A DNA stretch of 64,000 bases from Bacillota bacterium. GTDB taxonomy: Bacteria > Bacillota > Clostridia > Lachnospirales > Lachnospiraceae. The notes beneath the pieces were generated by a model, which did not search any database, was not told where the DNA came from, and was given only the letters and a program-made list of their open reading frames with translations. The DNA lies in NCBI GenBank assembly GCA_023409535.1, contig JAEYGZ010000048.1, forward strand, positions 62,001-126,000. Reading direction: 5' to 3'. Of this stretch, positions 7,747 through 16,460 are shown one piece after another; within the stretch, counting starts at the first letter, position 1; every line of letters starts with the position of its first letter. Both the position numbers and the translations under genes were made by a program.

Positions 7747-8772
7747 TTATTCTATAGTTTCATTATAATTCTTCCCGGGATGGAGCATATATTTGTCGCG
7801 AACCTTCTCTTCGATTTCACCGCAGACGGAAGGATTGTCAAGTAAGTACTGCTTTGCATTCTCGCGCCCCTGGCCAATCTTGGCATCATTATAAGCAAAC
7901 CATGCACCGCTCTTAATAACAATACCGGCATCAGCAGCAAGATCAAGAACGTCGCCTTCCTTTGAGATACCCTTACCGAACATGATATCAAATTCAGCCT
8001 CTTTGAATGGAGGTGCAATCTTATTCTTCACTACCTTGATACGGGTACGGTTACCAACCACATCACCGCCCTGCTTTAAGGATTCGATTCTTCTTACATC
8101 CAGACGGATGGAGGAATAGAACTTTAAGGCACGTCCACCTGTGGTGGTCTCCGGATTACCGAACATAACCCCAACCTTCTCACGAAGCTGATTAATGAAT
8201 ACCACGATACAGTTGGATTTGCTGATGACAGCTGTCAGCTTACGGAGTGCCTGAGACATAAGTCTCGCCTGCAGACCTACATGGGAATCACCCATCTCGC
8301 CATCAATTTCTGCCTTGGGAACTAAGGCTGCAACAGAGTCAACGATAATAATATCCACTGCACCGGAACGAACCATGGTCTCGGTGATCTCAAGCGCCTG
8401 TTCACCGTTATCCGGCTGGGAAATATATAAATTATCAATATCTACGCCGATGTTCTTGGCATATACCGGATCCAGTGCATGCTCTGCATCGATGAAGCCG
8501 GCGATGCCGCCCCTTCTCTGCACCTCTGCAACCATATGCAGCGCCACGGTTGTCTTACCGCTGGATTCAGGACCGTATACCTCCAGAATTCTTCCCTTGG
8601 GTACGCCGCCTAATCCAAGTGCAATATCCAGACTGATGGAACCCGTGGGAACTGTTTCAATATTCATATTCGCATTCGTGTCACCGAGCTTCATAACGGA
8701 GCCCTTGCCGTACTGCTTCTCAATCTGTGCCAGAGCAGATTCCAATGCTCTTATTCTATCATCCTTAGCCAT
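7747..8772 (-). CDS. recA: Recombinase RecA
   Basis: RecA is the ATP-dependent strand-exchange recombinase and the SOS co-protease. The 341-residue protein has Walker A GPESSGKTT at 67-75, the FIDAEHALDPVYA block, and the DNA-binding loops QLREKVGVMFGNPETTTGGRA. The C-terminal tail is short and less acidic than in enterobacteria, which is common in Clostridia. The start at 8770-8772 follows GGGAG by 7 bases. It is a single-gene unit with a strong promoter and LexA box upstream and a terminator downstream. Confidence 0.99.
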   Translation of the reverse strand: MAKDDRIRALESALAQIEKQYGKGSVMKLGDTNANMNIETVPTGSISLDIALGLGGVPKGRILEVYGPESSGKTTVALHMVAEVQRRGGIAGFIDAEHALDPVYAKNIGVDIDNLYISQPDNGEQALEITETMVRSGAVDIIIVDSVAALVPKAEIDGEMGDSHVGLQARLMSQALRKLTAVISKSNCIVVFINQLREKVGVMFGNPETTTGGRALKFYSSIRLDVRRIESLKQGGDVVGNRTRIKVVKNKIAPPFKEAEFDIMFGKGISKEGDVLDLAADAGIVIKSGAWFAYNDAKIGQGRENAKQYLLDNPSVCGEIEEKVRDKYMLHPGKNYNETIE

Positions 8773-8812
8773 ATCATATCTCCCTTTTTATGAAGGACCA
8801 GCCTCCAATATA

Positions 8813-8826
8813 CGAACTAATGTTCT
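8813..8826 (-). promoter_or_regulatory. LexA (DinR-type) SOS box of recA
   Basis: CGAACTAATGTTCT fits the Gram-positive SOS box CGAAC-N4-GTTCG except for the last base. It lies immediately downstream of the recA -10 element, where LexA would block initiation. This indicates normal SOS control of recA. Confidence 0.82.
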
Positions 8827-8833
8827 TGCATTC

Positions 8834-8862
8834 ATATTAACTTATTTCCTAAACAATGTCAA
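8834..8862 (-). promoter_or_regulatory. Sigma-A promoter of recA
   Basis: Minus-strand TTGACA (8857-8862) and TAATAT (8834-8839) have a 17-base spacer. The -10 element lies just upstream of the LexA box at 8813-8826, giving a leader of about 55 bases. The remaining 160 bases up to the ilvA stop show no gene and no clear terminator. Confidence 0.85.
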
Positions 8863-9024
8863 TATAATTTTGCGGAAACAGGAGAACCGGAATACAAGAA
8901 GGTTACCGATTACTTTGAAAATAACAGAATATAAAGATATCTCCATTATAGCAATTCAAGGAATAATTGTAAACCAGATCCGTATCGGTAAATTCACGAA
9001 AATCAGTCCATATTTTATGTAATA

Positions 9025-10242
9025 TTAATATAGCTTACTTGGCGCGCATATCTTCGGATTGTAGCCGTGGTCAATGAGTGCCTGAACAATCTCCTGTTTA
9101 TGCTCGTGGCCAAAGGTCTCCATGGTAATGGTAAGCTCAACGGCTGCATTACGGTTGATGCTGACAAACTGATTGTGGTCAAGTCTGATCACGTTGCCCT
9201 GTGCCTTTGCAATAATTGATGCTACATTTACCAGCTCGCCGGGTCTGTCCGGAAGAAGCACAGATATGGTGAATACTCTGCCGCGCTGAATCAATCCGTG
9301 CTGTACAATAGAGGATACGGTGATAATATCCATATTACCGCCGCTTAAGATGCTTACCACCTTCTTATCCCTGCAGTTAAGATGCTTTAATGCCGCTACG
9401 GTTAAAAGACCGGAATTTTCCACCACCATTTTATGATTCTCAATCATATCCAGGAAATTAACGATCAGCTCCTGATCCTCCACGGTGATAATATCGTCCA
9501 CATATTGCTGGATATAAGGAAATATCACATCTCCGGGAGTCTTTACGGCAGTTCCGTCGGCAATGGTATCTACATTAGGCAAGGTCACAACATAGCCTGC
9601 TTTTACGGATTCCTTCATACAGGCAGCACCGGCAGGTTCGACACCGATAACCTTAACATTGGGATTCAGCATCTTCGCCAGGGTAGCGACACCTGCAAGA
9701 AGTCCGCCGCCGCCGATCGGAGCCAAGATGATATCAACGGTGGGAAGATCCTTAAAGATCTCCATGGCGATGGTTCCCTGTCCGGTTGACACCACCTCAT
9801 CGTTGAAGGGATGAATGAAGGTATAACCCTGCTCCTTGGCAAGCTTTAAAGCATACTGACAGGCTTCGTCATATACGTTGCCATGCAGAATCACCTCTGC
9901 ACCGTAGCTTTTCGTCCGGTTAACCTTGATGAGAGGCGTTGTGGAGGGCATGACAATCACAGCCTTGGCGTTATAGAGCTTTGCTGCATAAGCAACACCC
10001 TGGGCATGGTTCCCTGCGGAAGCGGTAATCAGTCCCCGGTCCCGCTCTTCCTGGGTCAGGGTGCTGATCTTATAATAGGCACCGCGTACCTTATAGGCAC
10101 CGGTGAACTGCATGTTCTCGGGCTTCAGATAGACCTTATTCCCTGTGGTCTCCGTGAAATAATCACTGTATACCAATTCTGTACGCAGTATCACCTTTTT
10201 GACCGCCTCTGTTGCTTCTTCAAACTTATCAAGTGTCATCAT
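9025..10242 (-). CDS. ilvA: Threonine ammonia-lyase with ACT domain
   Basis: This pyridoxal-phosphate enzyme deaminates threonine to 2-oxobutanoate. The protein has 405 residues. The catalytic lysine is in FTGAYKVRGAYYK (K51), followed by a SAGNHAQGVAYAA substrate loop. A glycine-rich phosphate cradle reads APIGGGGLLAG. The last 75 residues form an ACT domain (LLPDRPGELVNVASIIAKA). This layout fits the ACT-bearing tdcB/ilvA type of many Firmicutes, so the role may be catabolic or in isoleucine synthesis. I chose the ATG at 10240-10242, 7 bases after GGAGGGG. No T-box leader is visible in the 56-base gap to ftsY. Confidence 0.93.
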   Translation of the reverse strand: MMTLDKFEEATEAVKKVILRTELVYSDYFTETTGNKVYLKPENMQFTGAYKVRGAYYKISTLTQEERDRGLITASAGNHAQGVAYAAKLYNAKAVIVMPSTTPLIKVNRTKSYGAEVILHGNVYDEACQYALKLAKEQGYTFIHPFNDEVVSTGQGTIAMEIFKDLPTVDIILAPIGGGGLLAGVATLAKMLNPNVKVIGVEPAGAACMKESVKAGYVVTLPNVDTIADGTAVKTPGDVIFPYIQQYVDDIITVEDQELIVNFLDMIENHKMVVENSGLLTVAALKHLNCRDKKVVSILSGGNMDIITVSSIVQHGLIQRGRVFTISVLLPDRPGELVNVASIIAKAQGNVIRLDHNQFVSINRNAAVELTITMETFGHEHKQEIVQALIDHGYNPKICAPSKLY

Positions 10243-10298
10243 GTCGTTCCCCTCCATCTTAAATGTATTAAAGTACGCTTGGAATAAGCGCGGTTTGG

Positions 10299-11228
10299 TT
10301 ATTCCGTCTTCTGAAACAATGCGCTGACAAAATCATCTGCGTTAAATTTTTGCAGATCGTCAATCTTCTCGCCAATTCCGATATATTTTACCGGAATTCC
10401 CAGCTCTGATTGAATCGCTATGGCGATACCGCCCTTTGCCGTTCCGTCCAGCTTGGTAAGAACAATGCCGGTGATATCCGCAACCTCATTGAATTCCTTT
10501 GCCTGAGCCAGCGCATTCTGCCCGGTGGTTCCGTCTAACACCACCAGCGTTTCACGGTAAGCCCCGGGATACTCCCGTTCAATAACACGGTCGATCTTAC
10601 GAAGCTCCTCCATTAAATTCTTTTTATTGTGAAGACGTCCTGCCGTATCGCATAATAGAACGTCAACATTTCTGGCCTTCGCCGCGGTTACTGCATCATA
10701 AATGACTGCCGCGGGATCGGAGCCTTCCTTTTGGGCGATGATTTCTACATTGGCTCTGTGTGCCCATTCGGTCAGCTGTTCAATGGCAGCCGCACGGAAG
10801 GTATCTGCAGCGGCAACCATCACCTTTTTGCCCTGATCCTTTAACTGGCCGGCTAATTTACCGACAGAGGTGGTCTTACCGACACCGTTTACACCGATTA
10901 ATAATACCACTGACTTTTTATTCTCAAATTCATAAGCGGTTTCCTCCAGCTCCATCTGCTCTTTTAAGCTGTTTATTAACAGCTCGCGGCATGCCATAGG
11001 TTCCTTTATCTTATTTTCCTTTACCTTCTCACGCAGGTTCTCAATGACCGCTGTGGTGGTATTGATGCCTAAATCCGCCATGATCAGTGTTTCTTCCAGT
11101 TCCTCATAAAAGTCATCGTCAATACTTGAAAAACCGCTGAAAATTGCATCAATACCATGAGCAATGCTGTTTCTGGTCTTTGACAAGCCCTGAACCAATT
11201 TACCGAAAAATCCTTTATTCTCTCCCAT
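10299..11228 (-). CDS. ftsY: Signal recognition particle receptor FtsY
   Basis: FtsY is the membrane-associated SRP receptor GTPase that docks Ffh-bound ribosomes at the translocon. The 309-residue protein has GVNGVGKTTS, DTAGRLHNKKNLMEEL, and TKLDGTAKGG near the C-terminus, each diagnostic. The acidic N-terminal region of enterobacterial FtsY is absent, as in other Firmicutes; a short basic amphipathic start (GFFGKLVQGLSKTRN) probably contacts the membrane. The start at 11226-11228 follows GGAG by 6 bases. It closes the plsX-acpP-rnc-smc-ftsY cluster, though a terminator lies between smc and ftsY. Confidence 0.97.
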   Translation of the reverse strand: MGENKGFFGKLVQGLSKTRNSIAHGIDAIFSGFSSIDDDFYEELEETLIMADLGINTTTAVIENLREKVKENKIKEPMACRELLINSLKEQMELEETAYEFENKKSVVLLIGVNGVGKTTSVGKLAGQLKDQGKKVMVAAADTFRAAAIEQLTEWAHRANVEIIAQKEGSDPAAVIYDAVTAAKARNVDVLLCDTAGRLHNKKNLMEELRKIDRVIEREYPGAYRETLVVLDGTTGQNALAQAKEFNEVADITGIVLTKLDGTAKGGIAIAIQSELGIPVKYIGIGEKIDDLQKFNADDFVSALFQKTE

Positions 11229-11353
11229 ATTACGCTCCATTCTGACTTTTATTATCTTACTATTTAGTATAGGATATGCTATTCATCAATCGCATAATCC
11301 GTTCTTGAACAAAGTATAAGCTTACTGACACCTTCGAAGCTTTTATCTCAATG

Positions 11354-11390
11354 AAAAAGGATATGGATGAATATCTATGCATCCATATCC
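11354..11390 (-). terminator. Intrinsic terminator of smc
   Basis: GGATATGGATG (11359-11369) and CATCCATATCC (11380-11390) form a perfect 11-bp stem with a 10-base loop. Reading the minus strand it is followed by TTTTT. It lies about 100 bases downstream of the smc stop and upstream of ftsY. A second small hairpin (CTTGCC/GGCAAG) sits nearer the smc stop. The 264-base smc-ftsY gap holds no gene that I can see. Confidence 0.78.
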
Positions 11391-11492
11391 ATCTATTATA
11401 CAAAACACTTTACTACGATAAAGCATATTAATTTTAAACCCTATCATAGCATTTCCTTGCCTTAAGGGCAAGACCTATTTTACAACATTCTG

Positions 11493-14400
11493 TTATTTGT
11501 CCAGCTGCTCCTCGATCAGACTGACGGATACCAGGGCGGATACCCCCTTTTCCTGCATGGTGATACCATATAGGATATCTGCGGCCGCCATAGTACCCCT
11601 TCGATGTGTAATGATGATAAACTGGGTATCCTTGGTCAGCTTATGCAGATACTTTGCAAAGCGGCCTACATTAGAGTCATCCAGCGCCGCTTCAATCTCA
11701 TCCAGAAGACAGAAGGGGGATGGCTTCAGATTCTGAATGGCAAATAATAAGGAAATGGCCGTTAATGCCTTCTCTCCGCCGGAGAGCTGCATCATATTCT
11801 GAAGCTTCTTGCCCGGAGGCTGCGCATTGATACGAATGCCTGCCTCAAGAATATCCTCACTCTCTGTTAATTCCAGGTCAGCTTGTCCGCCGCCGAATAA
11901 TTCCTTGAATACGATATTAAACTCGGCATTGATGGCTTTGAATTTCTCGGCAAACTGAATTCTCATCTCCGTATCCAGCTCATTGATGATTTGCAATAAT
12001 ACTTCCTCAGCCTTGACCAGATCCTCTCTCTGACCGTTTAGGAACTCATAACGCTCGGACAGACTGCGAAAATCCTCAATGGAATTTACATTTACGTCTC
12101 CAAGCTCCTTGATCTTCCCCTTAATCTCGCCGATCATTTTCTTGGCCTGCGCCAAACTGATCTCCTCATCAATAGGGTATTCGGATGCCGTGGTATAGGT
12201 TAATTCGTATTCCTCCCACATATAGCTCATTTGAAGATCGGATTGCTCGATAATCTTATCTCTTTGTCCGTTTAATCGGAAGCATTCCTTATCAAGTTCC
12301 GTCATTCGGCCGGAAAGCTCCTCGCGCTTGGTGAAGAAATTCTTATGAATGCTTGTGATATGCTCCCGTTCGGAGGTTTTCCGGCGGATCTTATCTTCCA
12401 GCTCCGTAATTTGCTTATAATAGGAGGCGGTTAATTCCTCTGCCTGACGGATGATTTCCTTCTTCTCATCAATAAACTGGGAAGATTTCTGGATATCTGC
12501 CTTCAGGGCTGCCTCTTCTTCGTAAAGCTTCTCAATCTCCCTTTTTACACGCTTTACATTTTCCAGAATGAATTGATTGCTTTGTTCCAGGGTGGATAGT
12601 TCCAGCCTGAGAGCGGAGGCCTTCTCATTCGCAGTCTGCTCCTTACCTCTTTCCTGTTCCAGAAGAAGCGTTAACTGTTCAATCTGTGTTTCTTTTTCTT
12701 TGTTTAACCTGGTATTCTGATTCAGTGAATCACTTAAGCTTGCCAGATTATCCTTTAAATCCCTTGCCTGCAGTTCGATTTCCTGCAGCTCCTTGACATA
12801 TTCCTGGTAAATGGCTTCCGCTTCAGCCTTCTTGGCGGTCTCGCGGTCAAGGTTCATCTTTGCCGTATTCTGCTCCAGGAACCTTTCCTGAAGGGCAGCC
12901 TTTGTCTCCTCCAGCTCCTGACGCAGTCTGGTACGGGTATCCCTTGTCTCGTCCCTTGTAATGAGAATCGCTTTTGCTTCCTTATCCAGAGCAGCTACTG
13001 CTTCCTCCAGTTCCTCGATCTCACGGCGTCTGCCAAGCAGATTGCTGGCATTTTTATAGGCTCCGCCGGAGATGGAACCGCCGGGGGTAAGAAGTTCGCC
13101 CTCCAGGGTAACAATACGCAGCGTATAGTTATATTTTTTTGCGATGTTGGCTGCATTGTCGATATGATCTACTACAAGGATACGTCCAAGGAGGTAATCA
13201 ATTAAGGTATTAAATTTTTTATCTGCTTCCACCAGGCTGCCGGCAACACCCAGCACACCCTGCTCCTTAAGCACCTTTTCATTATTCAGACCGCGATCGG
13301 CAGTCATATTAGTCAGAGGAAGGAAGGTGGCGCGGCCGAATTTATTCTGCTTTAGATAATTAATTAAATTTTTTGCAGTTGCTTCATTGTCGGTTACGAT
13401 ATTTTGGATGGTTCCGCCCAGTGCAGTTTCAATGGCAGTCTCATATGCTTTATCTACCTTAATGATATCTGCAACAACACCGATAATACCCGGCATCTGT
13501 GGTTTGCGCTCCATTACCTTACGGATACTGTTACCATAGCCTTCGTATCGCTCAGTGAGATTCATTAAGGATTCCAGACGGGATTTTTCTCCCAGATAGC
13601 TTGTCTGAAGCTCATTATATCTTGCATTTAAGGAATCAATGGCGGTCTGGGCATCACTGATCCCCTTCTCAATCCGGTTACTGTCCTCTGTCTTTGCGAT
13701 AATTTGTTCTGAAACCTGCTTTAATGCTTCTTCGCAGGCCTTAATCGCTTCCTCATACAGGCACGCTTCACTTTTATTCTTCAGGATTCTTTGGTTTAAA
13801 TCTGCCTTACGAAGGGTATTCTGTTCCAGCATTGTTTCATAGCGCTGCATATTGCTTTTAATACCGGAATTAATATTCAAATGTTCAAAGATACCGTTAT
13901 TGCATTCCTCAATTTCTTTGGAACAGCGTGCAATGTTTTCTTTGATCTGGTTCAGCTCTGCCAAAGCAGCACTGAGCAAATCATCCATTCCGGAGATCTT
14001 CTCGTCAACGGCTGCTTTCTCGGTAAGGTAACCGCTTTCCTCCGTTTTCTTAAGCTGGGTATCGCGGCTGTTGGAACTAATTCTGTTCTCTATGTAAATA
14101 TCATTCTGCTGTTGGGAACTGATCTGCTCCTGAAGGACTTTGATCTCTCCTTCGGCCTTTTCTCTTCCAAGCTTTAACTCATTATAAGCATTCTTATCTT
14201 CTTCAATGATAGAATCGTATTCCTCCAGCTGCTGTTCCAGCCGGATGTATTCTTCCTTGGTATTTTCATAATCAACCTTGGAGTGCTCATAATCAGAGGT
14301 CGCAATGGTCAGCTTTTCCTCCAGCTGCTCCTTCTGGCTGCGAAGTCTTTCATATTCCTTCAGGAATTGGTTTACCTCAAAGGTTTTTAAATCCTCCTTC

Positions 14401-15053
14401 AGCTTTAAATAAACCTTTGCAACAGCCGATTGCTTCTCCAAAGGTGCCAGCTGTTTCTCGATTTCCTTAATAATATCCGTGATGCGGGAGAGATTTAATT
14501 TTTCTTCTTCCAGATTCTTCTCCGCCGCATATTTCCGTCTCTTAAACTTCACAATACCGGCCGCTTCATCAAAGAGCTCCCGGCGATCCTCCGGCTTTCC
14601 GCTTAATATCTTATCGATCTGGCCTTGTCCGATAATAGAATAGCCTTCCTTACCGATACCGGTATCCATGAATAATTCATTGACATCCTTTAACCGGCAA
14701 GGTGCACCGTTAATCAGATATTCGCTTTCCCCCGAACGATATACCCGTCTTGCGACAGTTACTTCTTCATAGTCGATCGGCAGCTTATGGTCGGAATTAT
14801 CAAGCGTAATGGCTACATAAGCATAACCAAGCGGTTTACGTGCCTGCGTTCCGGAGAAGATAACATCCTCCATTTTTGCACCGCGAAGCTGCTTGGCACT
14901 TTGTTCACCCAGAACCCACCGTACGGCGTCGGCTACATTACTCTTACCGCTGCCGTTGGGGCCAACAATTCCTGTGATGCCGTCATGAAATTCCAATACG
15001 ATTTTGTTGGCAAAGGATTTAAAACCGTGAACCTCAATATTTTTTAAATACAT
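11493..15053 (-). CDS. smc: Chromosome segregation protein SMC
   Basis: SMC is the condensin ATPase that compacts and separates chromosomes with ScpA and ScpB, both encoded at 53992-55337. The 1186-residue protein has the full architecture: an N-terminal head with Walker A GPNGSGKSN at 32-40, a long coiled coil, and a hinge at roughly 515-640 (GYGNSIRKVMER through GGSISGGAYKN). A returning coiled coil leads to the C-terminal head with LSGGEKALTA and Walker B LLDEIEAALDD. The start at 15051-15053 follows GGGAG. It lies between rnc and ftsY, the standard Firmicutes order. No truncation or frameshift is visible. Confidence 0.99.
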   Translation of the reverse strand: MYLKNIEVHGFKSFANKIVLEFHDGITGIVGPNGSGKSNVADAVRWVLGEQSAKQLRGAKMEDVIFSGTQARKPLGYAYVAITLDNSDHKLPIDYEEVTVARRVYRSGESEYLINGAPCRLKDVNELFMDTGIGKEGYSIIGQGQIDKILSGKPEDRRELFDEAAGIVKFKRRKYAAEKNLEEEKLNLSRITDIIKEIEKQLAPLEKQSAVAKVYLKLKEDLKTFEVNQFLKEYERLRSQKEQLEEKLTIATSDYEHSKVDYENTKEEYIRLEQQLEEYDSIIEEDKNAYNELKLGREKAEGEIKVLQEQISSQQQNDIYIENRISSNSRDTQLKKTEESGYLTEKAAVDEKISGMDDLLSAALAELNQIKENIARCSKEIEECNNGIFEHLNINSGIKSNMQRYETMLEQNTLRKADLNQRILKNKSEACLYEEAIKACEEALKQVSEQIIAKTEDSNRIEKGISDAQTAIDSLNARYNELQTSYLGEKSRLESLMNLTERYEGYGNSIRKVMERKPQMPGIIGVVADIIKVDKAYETAIETALGGTIQNIVTDNEATAKNLINYLKQNKFGRATFLPLTNMTADRGLNNEKVLKEQGVLGVAGSLVEADKKFNTLIDYLLGRILVVDHIDNAANIAKKYNYTLRIVTLEGELLTPGGSISGGAYKNASNLLGRRREIEELEEAVAALDKEAKAILITRDETRDTRTRLRQELEETKAALQERFLEQNTAKMNLDRETAKKAEAEAIYQEYVKELQEIELQARDLKDNLASLSDSLNQNTRLNKEKETQIEQLTLLLEQERGKEQTANEKASALRLELSTLEQSNQFILENVKRVKREIEKLYEEEAALKADIQKSSQFIDEKKEIIRQAEELTASYYKQITELEDKIRRKTSEREHITSIHKNFFTKREELSGRMTELDKECFRLNGQRDKIIEQSDLQMSYMWEEYELTYTTASEYPIDEEISLAQAKKMIGEIKGKIKELGDVNVNSIEDFRSLSERYEFLNGQREDLVKAEEVLLQIINELDTEMRIQFAEKFKAINAEFNIVFKELFGGGQADLELTESEDILEAGIRINAQPPGKKLQNMMQLSGGEKALTAISLLFAIQNLKPSPFCLLDEIEAALDDSNVGRFAKYLHKLTKDTQFIIITHRRGTMAAADILYGITMQEKGVSALVSVSLIEEQLDK

Positions 15054-15213
15054 TCATAGTCTCCCATCTTAATCCTGTCATAAAAATAACATTCATGAAT
15101 TCCTTTGTCTCTATAGAACTCTTCAATTTTAACGATGAAACATTCGCATGAAAATAAGCATATGGAACTATCTGCTTACCTGGCACTGTGCAAGCTATTG
15201 TGCACTGTGCTGT

Positions 15214-15924
15214 TTACTTCGAGCCGCGCAGTTTTTGTATTGCCTGGTAGGCAGCTTCCTGCTCCGCTGCTTTTTTGGTGCGTCCGGAGCCGATTCCGAT
15301 TTCGTCATTGCCGACCAATACCGCAATTGTGAAGGTCTTATTATGATCAGGTCCTTCCTCGGATATCAGTTTATAACGCAAGCGCTGCTTGTTATCTTCG
15401 TTCTGGATAATTTCCTGTAAGATAGTCTTGCTATCGAAAAAGAGATCTTTATTTTTTAAGTCAGTTAAGATAAAGCTTGTAATAAACTCTTTTGCATTAG
15501 TAAAACCACCGTCAAGATAAATAGCTCCGATGATTGCTTCCAAAGCATCGGAAAGAATGGAATCCCGTTCTCTGCCGCCTGAGCTGTCTTCTCCCTTGCC
15601 TAAGAACAAAAATTCACCGATCTGTAAATCCCGGGCGCAGGTGGATAAGGTCTGCTCACATACAATACTTGCACGAAGCTTCGTTAAATCACCCTCGGAC
15701 AAATCCGTATATTCCCGATAAACATATTCGCTGGTAACAAGCTCAAGTACAGCATCTCCCAGAAACTCAAGCCGTTCATTGCTCTTATTCTTACTTAATC
15801 TCATTTCATTGGCATAGGAGCTATGGGATAAGGCATGAAATAAGATGGCTGGATCGTTAAAATGATACTTGATTCTGCTTTCCAGCTGCAAAAGTGCCAT
15901 ATCTGTTTTTTTATTCACTCTCAT
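15214..15924 (-). CDS. rnc: Ribonuclease III
   Basis: RNase III cuts double-stranded RNA in rRNA precursors and regulatory duplexes. The 236-residue protein shows the catalytic signature ERLEFLGDAVLELV in the N-terminal endonuclease domain, a second conserved acidic region (SDALEAIIGAIYLDGG), and a C-terminal dsRNA-binding domain with GSGRTKKAAEQEAAYQA. The ribosome binding site AAGGAGGT is about 13 bases from the ATG at 15922-15924 and only 1 base from an in-frame TTG at 15934-15936. The ATG is the better start, with unusually long spacing. It belongs to the plsX-acpP-rnc-smc cluster. Confidence 0.97.
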   Translation of the reverse strand: MRVNKKTDMALLQLESRIKYHFNDPAILFHALSHSSYANEMRLSKNKSNERLEFLGDAVLELVTSEYVYREYTDLSEGDLTKLRASIVCEQTLSTCARDLQIGEFLFLGKGEDSSGGRERDSILSDALEAIIGAIYLDGGFTNAKEFITSFILTDLKNKDLFFDSKTILQEIIQNEDNKQRLRYKLISEEGPDHNKTFTIAVLVGNDEIGIGSGRTKKAAEQEAAYQAIQKLRGSK

Positions 15925-15966
15925 CGTATCAGACAATACCTCCTTTCAACAAGGCTTTATTATATG

Positions 15967-16008
15967 AAAAGCCCATAGATAAGGCGAACCTTATACACAG
16001 GGCTTTTT
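15967..16008. terminator. Two-way hairpin terminator between acpP and rnc
   Basis: AAAAGCCC (15967-15974) pairs with GGGCTTTT (16000-16007). Inside it ATAAGG and CCTTAT (15979-15994) make a second stem closed by a CGAA loop. A T-run follows on both strands (TTTT on the minus strand, TTTTT on the plus). It probably ends the plsX-acpP transcript. Confidence 0.65.
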
Positions 16009-16016
16009 CATGCATG

Positions 16017-16085
16017 CTGCCAATGCCCGCGAATTTGGGCGTCAGCACAAATTTGCCGTGTGAAAATTGTCTTTTATTTTCACAC
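16017..16085 (-). repeat. Dispersed intergenic repeat, copy A
   Basis: The first 53 bases (16017-16069) match 35652-35704 at 48 of 53 positions with no gaps. The shared core contains GCCCGYGAATTTGGGC, with short self-complementary ends. In this copy the 3' part forms a perfect 10-bp hairpin, GTGTGAAAAT (16058-16067) with ATTTTCACAC (16076-16085). Both copies lie in minus-strand intergenic gaps. It has no open reading frame. It may be a repetitive extragenic palindrome or part of a small structured RNA. Confidence 0.7.
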
Positions 16086-16112
16086 TAGCTAACATACCTG
16101 CATCTGTGCGCT

Positions 16113-16194
16113 GGTTTGTACAGCGTGCAAGCTGCACGCCAGTATTTCCCAGGTACAAACCTTCATGCGTGAATTATGCTTCTTAATAATTCAC
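16113..16194. other. Nested palindromes in the acpP-rnc spacer
   Basis: GGTTTGTAC (16113-16121) pairs with GTACAAACC (16153-16161) and encloses a second stem, GCGTGCA/TGCACGC (16123-16139). Next to it GTGAATTAT (16169-16177) pairs with ATAATTCAC (16186-16194), the same GTGAA...TTCAC style as the repeat at 16017-16085. With that repeat and the terminator at 15967 they make the 282-base acpP-rnc gap almost entirely self-complementary. No gene is visible in it. Confidence 0.55.
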
Positions 16195-16206
16195 ACGAAT
16201 CACACA

Positions 16207-16437
16207 TTAGTTTAAAGCATTCTTTATCTGTTCAATCGCATCAGCTACAGTTACGATATTCTCTGCATCCTCATTTGCGATTTCAATATCGAATTCCTCT
16301 TCGATACCCATGATAATCTGGAACACATCCAGAGAATCTGCTCCAAGGTCATCTACGAAGGTGGTCTCCATCGTAATTTCGTCTTCATCTACATTAAGTA
16401 CCTCGCTGATAATTTTTTGTAACTTTTCAAATTCCAT
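16207..16437 (-). CDS. acpP: Acyl carrier protein
   Basis: ACP carries growing acyl chains in fatty acid synthesis on a 4'-phosphopantetheine arm. The 76-residue acidic protein has the attachment motif DLGADSLD, and the serine is the modified residue. The length is standard. I chose the ATG at 16435-16437, about 9 bases after AAGGG; the ATG six bases upstream is too close to that site. It follows plsX by about 20 bases, the common plsX-acpP pairing. Confidence 0.97.
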   Translation of the reverse strand: MEFEKLQKIISEVLNVDEDEITMETTFVDDLGADSLDVFQIIMGIEEEFDIEIANEDAENIVTVADAIEQIKNALN

Positions 16438-16460
16438 GATCATTCACCCTTCTTTTTCGT

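Noticed and set aside
8315..9022. A 235-codon plus-strand open frame opposite recA
   Set aside because: It is antisense to recA and its promoter, has no ribosome binding site or family motif, and reflects codon bias of recA on the other strand.
10243..10298. Possible T-box or attenuator before ilvA
   Set aside because: The gap to ftsY is only 56 bases and shows no T-box core or specifier structure.
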